Shown here in pieces: positions 1 to 6,194 of a stretch of 9,576 nucleotides of DNA; within the stretch, counting starts at the first letter, position 1, and the number at the start of each line of letters is the position of its first letter. Below the pieces are notes generated by a model, which made no database searches, had not been told where the DNA came from, and worked only from the letters and a program-made list of their open reading frames with translations. Both the position numbers and the translations under genes were made by a program. Source of the stretch: Persicitalea sp038242095 (lineage in GTDB: Bacteria; Bacteroidota; Bacteroidia; Cytophagales; Spirosomataceae); contig JBBSSJ010000184.1 in assembly GCA_038242095.1 (NCBI GenBank), positions 1-9,576 on the forward strand, given 5' to 3'.

Positions 1-409
1 ACGCGTCACGACGCAACCCGCGAGTTGGACCAACGGCCCCGATCAGGTGATTACGCTGGGCACCAGGCCCGGCCTGAAATTTGACCAGACTCAGCTTGAA
101 GCCAAAGCAGGTAGCAAGATCAAAATCGTTTTTAATAACAACGACGATATGCTCCACAACTTCGTGGTGACCAACCCCGGCATGGCTGATCCGATGGGCG
201 AAGCCGCGCTGAAACTGGGTTTGAAGGGTGCCGAGATGAATTACATTCCCAATTCGCCCAATGTACTTGACCATACCGCCCTCATGCAGCCAGAGAGCAG
301 CGAAAGCATCTATTTTGTGGCCCCCATCAAGCCGGGCGATTACCAGTACGTCTGCACGTTTCCGGGACATTACACGTTTATGCGGGGGGTTTTGAAAGTA
401 GTGAAGTAG
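1..409 (+). CDS. C-terminal part of a protein ending in a type I copper (auracyanin/plastocyanin-like) domain, 5' truncated
   Basis: The reading frame is open from the first full codon at base 2, so the gene begins before the window; the GTG at 47 is internal. About 135 residues are visible and form a cupredoxin fold. The type I copper ligands can be picked out: a histidine in DDMLHNF (visible residue 52), then Cys118, His123 and Met127 in YVCTFPGHYTFM. The C-x4-H-x3-M spacing is that of azurin/auracyanin proteins. Such domains carry one electron in the periplasm or at the cell surface. In Bacteroidota they are often the last domain of larger secreted dehydrogenase-like or heme-binding proteins (family knowledge), so a multidomain parent is likely, but the partner domain is outside the window. 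The gene ends at TAG 407-409, followed within 20 nt by a strong hairpin terminator shared with the convergent DUF2721 gene. Confidence 0.88.
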   Translation, partial: RVTTQPASWTNGPDQVITLGTRPGLKFDQTQLEAKAGSKIKIVFNNNDDMLHNFVVTNPGMADPMGEAALKLGLKGAEMNYIPNSPNVLDHTALMQPESSESIYFVAPIKPGDYQYVCTFPGHYTFMRGVLKVVK

Positions 410-425
410 TGTTGTAAATAAGAAA

Positions 426-460
426 AAGGGGAGGCGACGCTCAATGCGTCGCCTCCCCTT
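426..460. terminator. Bidirectional intrinsic terminator between convergent genes
   Basis: A perfect 15-bp inverted repeat (AAGGGGAGGCGACGC and its complement) flanks a 5-nt loop TCAAT. It has an A-rich flank on the left and a short T-rich flank on the right. It begins 16 nt after the copper-protein stop codon. On the opposite strand it overlaps the TAA stop of the DUF2721 gene (459-461). It should therefore terminate transcription from both sides. Confidence 0.9.
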
Positions 461-1037
461 ATTTCGTTGCGGCAGCTTGCTTTTCCGTCCGCCGCCACCA
501 GCGGCGGCGCTCGCGCTTGGACAAACCGTCCAGGTTTTGTTTGAAGAAAGACAGTGCCTCGTCTAACTCCCGGTTGAGGGCGCGGCGCGCCAGGCTCGAT
601 TCGGTGATGAGTAACACACTCGTGTAGAGCAGCATCAACGCGCCCAGCATACTCAGCGCCACCGGAAACCAGGTGTGGCGGGAATTAATTACGTTTAAAA
701 TTCCCAGACTGATGCTCGTGGCGATGAACATGCCCAGCGATATGTAAAGCGTGGTCAGGGCCACTTGCAACAGCCGGGACCGGTGAGAGGCTTTGCCTAC
801 CAAATAGAACAGTAATGCGCTTTCCTTCGACATCGACTCTTCGTCGGGAGCATTTTCTTTTACTACCTCCTTCAATTGATCGATCAGCGAGCGACAGCGC
901 TCGATAACCTGCGCCAGGCGCTGGGAGGTGTTGGCAATGAGCGACCCGCAGGCCAGTATCAACACCACGGGCGCGATCATGGACGACAGGATCGTCAGCG
1001 TCTGCGAGAGTTTGGTAATGGTCGTCAGGTCGCCCAT
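459..1037 (-). CDS. DUF2721 family membrane protein
   Basis: A 192-residue integral membrane protein recognised as DUF2721. It has an N-terminal hydrophobic helix (about residues 17-37, containing IAPVVLILACGSLIAN) followed directly by the family's polar stretch NTSQRLAQVIERCR. A charged cytoplasmic-type segment covers about 50-75. Two further membrane helices lie at about 93-115 and 122-144. The tail is strongly basic (KRERRRWWRR, about 174-183), suggesting a cytosolic C-terminus by the positive-inside rule. The function of the family is unknown. The start ATG lies 10 nt after the stop of the glutamate dehydrogenase gene on the same strand, so the two are probably co-transcribed. There is no Shine-Dalgarno sequence, as is usual in Bacteroidota. 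The stop codon lies inside the shared terminator stem. Confidence 0.85.
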   Translation of the reverse strand: MGDLTTITKLSQTLTILSSMIAPVVLILACGSLIANTSQRLAQVIERCRSLIDQLKEVVKENAPDEESMSKESALLFYLVGKASHRSRLLQVALTTLYISLGMFIATSISLGILNVINSRHTWFPVALSMLGALMLLYTSVLLITESSLARRALNRELDEALSFFKQNLDGLSKRERRRWWRRTEKQAAATK

Positions 1038-1047
1038 AAGGAATTAA

Positions 1048-2472
1048 TCAGGGGAAAATGCCCAGCATGTCGTAACTGAGGGCAATTTTTTTAATCGATA
1101 TATAAAAAGCCGCCGTGCGTAGGTCGCCCAATTCGGGCTTAGCGGTCAGGGCATCGCGGATTTCATGGTAGGCCTCGATCATGGTATCTTCCAGGCCCGA
1201 CCGCACGATGTCTTCTTCGTCGGAGCCGTGCGTAATGTTGGCGCGTTCGACGGCTTCCAGTTTTTTGCCCGTGAGTTCTTCTACTGAACCAATGATGCGC
1301 TCGAAACTCTGCTCGTCGGCGCGCTTGCCCATGCGCCCGAAGCGCACATTTTGCAAGTTCTTGAGCCACTCAAAGTACGACACCGTCACGCCCCCGGCGT
1401 TCAGGTACAAGTCGGGAATGATCACGACGCCCTTTTCCAACAGAATTTCTTCCGCCCGCATCGTCACCGGACCGTTGGCGGCCTCAGCCACGATCTTAGC
1501 CTTCACCTCGCTGGCGTTGGCCTCGGTGATCTGGTTCTCGAGCGCAGCGGGAATCAGGATATCGCAGGCCATACCGAGCATGGAAAGCGAGTCGGCGATG
1601 TCGGTCGCGCCCGGAAAGTTAGTGATGGACTTGGTCTGTTGGCGGTGCTTGTCGACGGCCTCGATGTTCAGGCCATTCTCGTCATAGATGCCGCCGTCGA
1701 ACTCGGCGATGCCGATGATTTTAGCCCCTTCTTCGGCCAGGAACTTTGCCGAGTGGTAGCCCACATTGCCAAAACCCTGCACGATAACGGTTTTGCCGCG
1801 CAGGCCGGTCGTCAGACCCAGTTTTTTTACGTCTTCTTCGAAATTAAAGAATTCCCGGAGTCCGAAGAATACGCCCAAACCCGTTGCCTCGGTCCGGCCA
1901 CGAATACCGCCAATGCCTACGGGCTTACCCGTCACGCAGCCCTGCGCGTTGGTGTCGCCGTATTTGAAAGTCATGTAAGTATCGGCGATCCAACCCATTT
2001 CGCGGCCACCGGTACCGTAGTCGGGGGCCGGCACATCCACCGCCGGTCCGATCAGGTTTTTTTTGATTAGCTCGGTAGCAAAGCGGCGCGTTACTTTTTC
2101 CAGAAACTCAGGCGTCGATTGGCGCGGATCAATCTTGACGCCGCCCTTGGCCCCGCCGAAGGGTACGTTCACAACGGCGCACTTGAAGGTCATGAGCGTG
2201 GCAAGCGCCTTTACCTCGTCTTCCGACACCTCGTTACTGTACCGAATGCCGCCTTTGGTGGGCAGCTTGTGCATGCTGTGCTGCACCCGAATGCCTTCGA
2301 TGTTGTGGATCTCGCCGTCCACCTCCACGGGAAAAATGACTTTGTAGGTACTATTGCAGTGCCGGATGCGTTCCAGCAGGCCGCTCGACAGGCCGGTATG
2401 CTCGGCGGCTTTATCGTAATAATGAAGTACGGTATCAAGGAATTTTTTTCCCTGCTCCAAATGATCTGACAT
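1048..2472 (-). CDS. Glu/Leu/Phe/Val dehydrogenase family protein, probably glutamate dehydrogenase
   Basis: A 474-residue enzyme expected to interconvert glutamate with 2-oxoglutarate and ammonia using NAD(P)(H), linking nitrogen and carbon metabolism in the cytosol. The dimerisation/substrate domain carries PTKGGIR (Lys73), Lys97 in MTFKCAV, and the family signature VPFGGAKGGVKIDP with catalytic Lys109. The conserved PAPDYGTGG supplies the catalytic Asp151. The Rossmann domain begins near residue 225 and shows GFGNVG at 233-238. The C-terminal part has the usual AEAANGP and NAGGVTVSYFEW blocks. Cofactor specificity cannot be fixed by eye. The frame stays open upstream to an ATG at 2589, but those 39 extra residues have no family character. 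The ATG at 2472, giving MSDHLEQGKKF, matches the usual family start. The gene is followed 10 nt later by a DUF2721 gene. A substrate other than glutamate is possible but less likely. Confidence 0.93.
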   Translation of the reverse strand: MSDHLEQGKKFLDTVLHYYDKAAEHTGLSSGLLERIRHCNSTYKVIFPVEVDGEIHNIEGIRVQHSMHKLPTKGGIRYSNEVSEDEVKALATLMTFKCAVVNVPFGGAKGGVKIDPRQSTPEFLEKVTRRFATELIKKNLIGPAVDVPAPDYGTGGREMGWIADTYMTFKYGDTNAQGCVTGKPVGIGGIRGRTEATGLGVFFGLREFFNFEEDVKKLGLTTGLRGKTVIVQGFGNVGYHSAKFLAEEGAKIIGIAEFDGGIYDENGLNIEAVDKHRQQTKSITNFPGATDIADSLSMLGMACDILIPAALENQITEANASEVKAKIVAEAANGPVTMRAEEILLEKGVVIIPDLYLNAGGVTVSYFEWLKNLQNVRFGRMGKRADEQSFERIIGSVEELTGKKLEAVERANITHGSDEEDIVRSGLEDTMIEAYHEIRDALTAKPELGDLRTAAFYISIKKIALSYDMLGIFP

Positions 2473-2598
2473 AGCTTTTATGGTTTTATTGAATTGTAAG
2501 GGTCCCCATCCGGGAATCATCCTGCAAAGATTGAAAATCTTCACCGGATAGTGATAATGTTTTAGAAGTTTTGAGGGAAAGGGCGGCATTGAGCGAGG

Positions 2599-2915
2599 CT
2601 ATTGGCCATAAACTTCCTGCGTCGCTCTTTGGTAAAAAACTATTCCTACGCTTTCGATATGATTTACCAGATCGGCATTTCCAATTTGGCGAAAGATGGA
2701 AAGGTCGATCTTGTAGAGCAGCATCAGGTCGTAGAGGTCGTTTTCTATTCGGAACAGCATAGTCAGCGTCAGCCCTTCGCTTTGAAGGGTGAGGTCGATG
2801 TCGGAACCGTTGCGGTAATTACCCTTGACCCATGCAAGATGGCTTCATGGATTTAGGAATACTGGTTGAAAACTCCGCCAATTTTCTGATTGACTTTACC
2901 CTTTAATCCATACAT
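2599..2915 (-). pseudogene. Decayed MNT nucleotidyltransferase (antitoxin of a HEPN-MNT pair)
   Basis: The minus strand from ATG 2915 to TAG 2599-2601 encodes an MNT-type nucleotidyltransferase in broken pieces. Codons 1-20 read MYGLKGKVNQKIGGVFNQYS and then meet TAA at 2853-2855, where the family normally has an acidic residue. A single GAA-to-TAA change would explain this. The same frame continues IHEAILHGS, the first half of the GS motif. It is then lost at about 2826-2830, where the frame shifts. The rest, KGNYRNGSDIDL and onward for 75 residues, is well preserved, including the metal-binding DxD. The expected motif is GSRAKGNYRNGSDIDL, so a deletion of roughly 7 nt removed the middle of the active-site motif. 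Intact family members (HI0073-like, about 100 residues) adenylylate or otherwise neutralise the partner HEPN toxin. Two independent lesions make this a pseudogene, barring sequencing errors. Confidence 0.85.
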
Positions 2916-2927
2916 TTTGGCGTAGCA

Positions 2928-3128
2928 TTAGTTGCTTTTGCTATCGTTCTGTATCCTTCTCATGGGTCTTTCAAACATTTTGAAGGTAAAAAAATATTGG
3001 TTCACGACGTCCAAAAAAATCTGCTTGGCTACTTCTTCATCGTAAGTATGAAATGTTTTATTCCGACTTTCTATCATTTCCATCCAAACCTCGCCTTCCT
3101 GGATTAAATCGAGTTGAAAAGCTTCGCG
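2928..3128 (-). pseudogene. C-terminal fragment of a HEPN protein (HI0074-type nucleotidyltransferase substrate-binding family)
   Basis: Sixty-six residues from about REAFQLDLIQEGEVW to the TAA at 2928-2930 match the C-terminal half of HI0074-type HEPN proteins. The HEPN ribonuclease motif R-x4-H is intact in SRNKTFHTYDEE (arginine codon 3063-3065). It is followed by the helix EEVAKQIFLDVVNQYF. The first 60-70 residues of the family are absent. The frame stays open upstream to a TGA near 3228, but it has no ATG and codes for low-complexity sequence unlike the family. The fragment ends 12 nt before the MNT start, the normal operon arrangement for this toxin-antitoxin type. The N-terminus was probably removed by a deletion or by insertion of the sequence now at about 3126-3218. 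An active toxin is not expected. Confidence 0.8.
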
Positions 3129-3256
3129 AGTCGCAAGTCCGTAAGGATATAAACCCCACCCACAAAAGCCGTCCGTACTTCCAGCATCCGATTCCCGCCA
3201 CGCCGTTTTTTCTCTTATCTTGCTATTTCAAAATAAACTATAAACGGGCCAATCCC

Positions 3257-4621
3257 ATGAAGAAAACATTATTCAATTTCCTGTTTCTTTTCCTCTTTTT
3301 CTCCTTTTGTCCTTTCCTGGTTTTTTCGCAGACCACCGTCTACCGCGATCCGGTTATTACCGAGCTCGTGGGGCAAGTCTCGGCCGATAGTCTCAAAGCG
3401 CACGTCGAAAAGTTGGTAAGTTTCGGTACGCGTCAGACGCTCAGCGGCACCCAGGGCAAACGCGGCATCGTGCCCGCCCGGGAGTGGATTCTGAGTAAAT
3501 TTCAGGAATTCGGCAAGCAGTCGGCAGGGCGGCTCACGGCCACCATTGATACTTGGACGCTGCAACCCGACGGTCGCCGGATCGACAAGGCGGTGGAGAT
3601 GGGCAACGTGATGGCGACGCTCAAAGGCACCGATCCGGCCGACGACCGGATATTTCTGGTGAGTGGCCACATGGACAGTCGCGTGAGCGATGTCATGAAC
3701 CGCACCGCTGATGCGCCCGGTGCCAACGACGACGGCTCAGGTACGGCGGCAATCATCGAAATGGCTCGAGTAATGAGCCAGCAAAGCTTCCCGGCCACGA
3801 TCGTTTTCGTGACGGTGGCGGGTGAGGAGCAGGGCCTTCTCGGGGCCAACCACCTGGCGCAACGCGCCGTGGACGAAAAATGGAACCTGGAAGCGTTGCT
3901 CAATAACGACATCATGGGTTCCAACAACAGCCACGATACCAAGCTCATCAACAATACCATCGTGCGGGTTTTCAGCGAAGGATTGCCGGGCCTGGAAACC
4001 GATAAAAGCGCGGCAGGCATTCGGCAATACGGCCTTGAAAATGACGGTAGAGCCCGCACGCTGGCCCGCTACGTCAAGGAAATTGGGGAACGTTACGTGG
4101 ACCATCTGGAAGTGCGGATGATCTATCGTAACGACCGCTACCTGCGCGGCGGCGACCACACGCCCTTCGTCAACCGAGGTTTCGCCGGAGTGCGCGTCAC
4201 CGAAATGAACGAGAACTTCCAACATCAGCATCAGGATTTGCGGGTAGAAGATGGCGTGGATTACGGCGACAAAATCGAGTACATGGACTTCGAGTACCTG
4301 CGCAAAAACACGGCCATGAACCTAGCCAATCTGGCCAACCTCGCCAAGTCACCCACGCAGCCGCAAAATGTCACGATGGATGTCAGGAGCCTGACCAACA
4401 CCACCAAAATGTACTGGCAAGCCCCCAAATCAGGAAAAGTGAAGGGCTACTACATCCTGATGCGCGAAACGCATATGCCCTACTGGCAAAAAAAGTTCTA
4501 CACCGATAAACTCGGCATAGAACTTCCGTATTCAAAAGACAACTATTTCTTCGCCGTGCAGGCCGTCAGCGAGGATGGCAACGAAGGCTTTCCGGTACTG
4601 CCCAAGCCGGGAATGCGTTGA
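3257..4621 (+). CDS. Secreted M28 family zinc aminopeptidase with C-terminal fibronectin-III-like domain
   Basis: A 454-residue exported metallopeptidase, expected to remove N-terminal residues from peptides in the periplasm or outside the cell. The first 24 residues form a signal peptide (MKK, a very hydrophobic Leu/Phe core, then VFSQ). The M28 two-zinc site is complete: His138/Asp140 in SGHMDSR, bridging Asp158 in GANDDGSG, Glu190 (general base) and Glu191 in VAGEEQG, Asp218 in NNDIMG, and His301 in GGDHTPF. Residues about 365-450 form a fibronectin-III-like beta domain, a common add-on in secreted Bacteroidota peptidases. The frame is open back to an ATG at 3053, but that extension is antisense to the HEPN relic and would bury the signal peptide, so 3257 is the start. 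The gene has no operon partner: it converges on xylA, and upstream is the broken toxin-antitoxin locus. The exact peptide specificity is unknown. Confidence 0.93.
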   Translation: MKKTLFNFLFLFLFFSFCPFLVFSQTTVYRDPVITELVGQVSADSLKAHVEKLVSFGTRQTLSGTQGKRGIVPAREWILSKFQEFGKQSAGRLTATIDTWTLQPDGRRIDKAVEMGNVMATLKGTDPADDRIFLVSGHMDSRVSDVMNRTADAPGANDDGSGTAAIIEMARVMSQQSFPATIVFVTVAGEEQGLLGANHLAQRAVDEKWNLEALLNNDIMGSNNSHDTKLINNTIVRVFSEGLPGLETDKSAAGIRQYGLENDGRARTLARYVKEIGERYVDHLEVRMIYRNDRYLRGGDHTPFVNRGFAGVRVTEMNENFQHQHQDLRVEDGVDYGDKIEYMDFEYLRKNTAMNLANLANLAKSPTQPQNVTMDVRSLTNTTKMYWQAPKSGKVKGYYILMRETHMPYWQKKFYTDKLGIELPYSKDNYFFAVQAVSEDGNEGFPVLPKPGMR

Positions 4622-4635
4622 TTAATTGAAAATGT

Positions 4636-4698
4636 AAAAGTGAAAATGGAGAATTGAAGGCTACAACACTAAAATCATTTTCACTTTTCAATTCTCCA
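4636..4698. repeat. Two overlapping inverted repeats between convergent genes (possible weak bidirectional terminator)
   Basis: A 13-nt arm AAAAGTGAAAATG (4636-4648) is exactly complementary to 4676-4688. A 12-nt arm TGGAGAATTGAA (4647-4658) is exactly complementary to 4687-4698. Because the arms alternate as A-B-A'-B', only one full stem can form as a simple hairpin, unless the two form a pseudoknot. The element fills most of the 84-nt gap between the M28 peptidase stop and the xylA stop. It is AT-rich, so termination would be weak. Confidence 0.6.
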
Positions 4699-4705
4699 CT
4701 CTCCA

Positions 4706-6034
4706 CTAAATGAACCGATTAATTAGGTTTTCCAGGTACTCCTGACGGCCTGAAATGGTGGCGGGTTCGCCGTTTTGGGCAGCCAGGTTGAAGAGGTCTT
4801 CCAGTTTAAGGTTGCCTTTCTCAAAGTCGGCACCCTTGCCGCTGTCGTAGCTGGCGTAGCGGTCTTTGCGGATTTTGTGGTACTCGCCGTTTTGCGTTAT
4901 TTTGTCGGCCACGATGAGCGCACGGGCCACGGTGTCCATGCCACCGATGTGGGCGTGGAAAAGGTCTTCCATGTCAGTGGAGTTGCGGCGGCGCTTGGCG
5001 TCGAAATTAATGCCGCCGCCCGCCAAACCACCCGCGTCAAGAATGATCAGCATCGCCTGTGTCCACTCCATCAGGTCGTTGGGGAATTGGTCGGTATCCC
5101 AGCCATTTTGGTAATCGCCGCGGTTGGCGTCGATTGAGCCGAGCAGTCCGGCGTCGGCGGCAACCTGCAACTCGTGCTGGAACGTATGCCCGGCCAGCGT
5201 GGCGTGGTTTACTTCCAGGTTGAGCGAGAAATCTTCCAACAGATCGTATTCCCGCAAGAAGCCGCTAACCGTGGCGGCGTCGTAGTCGTACTGGTGCTTG
5301 GTGGGTTCACATGGCTTGGGCTCGATGAAAAACTTTCCTTTGAAGCCATTCTGCCGGGCGTAGGCCACAGCCATTTTTAGCATTTGGGCAAAGTGCGCCT
5401 GCTCACGCTTCATGTCAGTGTTGAGCAGCGTCATGTAACCTTCACGGCCACCCCAGAAAACGTAATTTTCGCCGCCCAAGGCAATGGTTGCGTCCAGCGC
5501 CATCTTGATCTGTGCCCCGGCGTGGGTAGCTACGGCAAAGTCCGGGTTGGTAGAGGCGCCATTCATATAGCGGTGGTGGCTAAACAGATTGGCCGTTCCC
5601 CATAGTAGCTTCACGCCGCTGTCGGCTTGCTTCTGGCCAAGATACTCAGTCAGTTGTTTGAGCCTTCCTTCGTTGGTCTTGACATCGTCGGCATAGTCGA
5701 CTACGTCAACGTCGTGAAAGCAGTAGTAAGGCGCGCCAATTTTAGTAATGAATTCAAAGGCGGCATCCGCCTTATCCATGGCTCGTGCCTCGGGGTCGCC
5801 CTTTTCGTCCCAAGGGTAGAAGAGGGTCTGGCCGCCGAAGGGATCGAGTCCCGAGCCGCAGAACGAGTGCCAGTAGGCCACCCCAAAGCGCAGGTGTTCT
5901 TTCATCGTTTTGCCACCGACCGTACGATTTTCGTCGTACCATCGGAAAGCCAGTGGATTGTCAGTTTCGGGGCCTTCGTAGGCAATCCTGCCTATGCCCT
6001 TGAAGTATTCGCGATCTCCGGTGAGAATGTTCAT
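4706..6034 (-). CDS. xylA: Xylose isomerase
   Basis: A 442-residue enzyme converting D-xylose to D-xylulose in the cytosol (it also acts on D-glucose), the first step of the bacterial xylose pathway. The length and the N-terminal block MNILTGDREYF are those of the long class II XylA proteins. The TIM-barrel active site is complete: His107 and Asp110 in CFHDVD, Glu238 and Lys240 in FIEPKPCEPTKHQYDYD, Glu274 and His277 in LEVNHATLAGH, Asp302 in GSIDANRGD, Asp313 and Asp315 in GWDTDQFP, and Asp345 in GGINFDAK. No xylulokinase, xylose transporter or XylR is adjacent, so xylA stands alone here. The start codon directly follows a tandem heptamer tract (6036-6070). I could not find a convincing Bacteroidota promoter upstream. 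The gene ends in TAG at 4706-4708, facing the M28 peptidase gene. Confidence 0.97.
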   Translation of the reverse strand: MNILTGDREYFKGIGRIAYEGPETDNPLAFRWYDENRTVGGKTMKEHLRFGVAYWHSFCGSGLDPFGGQTLFYPWDEKGDPEARAMDKADAAFEFITKIGAPYYCFHDVDVVDYADDVKTNEGRLKQLTEYLGQKQADSGVKLLWGTANLFSHHRYMNGASTNPDFAVATHAGAQIKMALDATIALGGENYVFWGGREGYMTLLNTDMKREQAHFAQMLKMAVAYARQNGFKGKFFIEPKPCEPTKHQYDYDAATVSGFLREYDLLEDFSLNLEVNHATLAGHTFQHELQVAADAGLLGSIDANRGDYQNGWDTDQFPNDLMEWTQAMLIILDAGGLAGGGINFDAKRRRNSTDMEDLFHAHIGGMDTVARALIVADKITQNGEYHKIRKDRYASYDSGKGADFEKGNLKLEDLFNLAAQNGEPATISGRQEYLENLINRFI

Positions 6035-6035
6035 T

Positions 6036-6070
6036 TTGAGATATGAGTTATGAGATATGAATTATGAAAT
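6036..6070. repeat. Tandem heptamer tract next to the xylA start codon
   Basis: Five consecutive 7-nt units read on the plus strand as TTGAGAT, ATGAGTT, ATGAGAT, ATGAATT and ATGAAAT. The last four fit ATGARWT. On the xylA strand they form the untranslated leader immediately before ATG 6034 (units close to AWYTCAT), where a ribosome would land. Their closeness to the start could allow copy-number change to affect translation, but this is an inference. Confidence 0.75.
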
Positions 6071-6131
6071 GTCCTTTGCTTTGCTTTAAAGTGTAGAAAT
6101 GACATTTATCACTGAATCTACTCTTTACTTT

Positions 6132-6169
6132 ATAAAAAAAGGCCGGAACTAAGAAGTCCCGACCTTTTT
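6132..6169 (-). terminator. Intrinsic terminator of the foldase gene
   Basis: In the minus-strand transcript, 6169-6155 pairs with 6150-6136 over 15 positions around a 4-nt loop. The stem includes two G-U wobbles and is followed by a run of U residues. On the plus strand those two positions become C-A and A-C mismatches, so the element is built to work on the minus strand. It lies 26 nt after the foldase stop codon and before the xylA leader. This means xylA is transcribed separately from the foldase gene. Confidence 0.85.
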
Positions 6170-6194
6170 GAAAGTTCTATTTTTACAAAATCTA

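Noticed and set aside
1351..2070. Long plus-strand open frame of 239 codons
   Set aside because: It is a shadow antisense to glutamate dehydrogenase, whose motifs are complete on the minus strand. Long antisense frames are common in GC-rich coding DNA.
2525..2532. AATCTTTG as a -7 box for the glutamate dehydrogenase gene (minus strand)
   Set aside because: It is one base from TAnnTTTG and plausibly placed, but there is no TTG element at the right distance upstream, so I did not list it.
2473..2589. 39-residue N-terminal extension of glutamate dehydrogenase
   Set aside because: The residues have no family similarity, and the internal ATG at 2472 matches the usual start.
2602..2856. Plus-strand open frame of 84 codons
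   Set aside because: It is antisense to the MNT nucleotidyltransferase relic, whose minus-strand peptides match a known family. The plus-strand product resembles nothing.
3053..3256. N-terminal extension of the M28 peptidase
   Set aside because: It runs antisense through the HEPN fragment and would place 68 residues before a clear signal peptide that begins at 3257.
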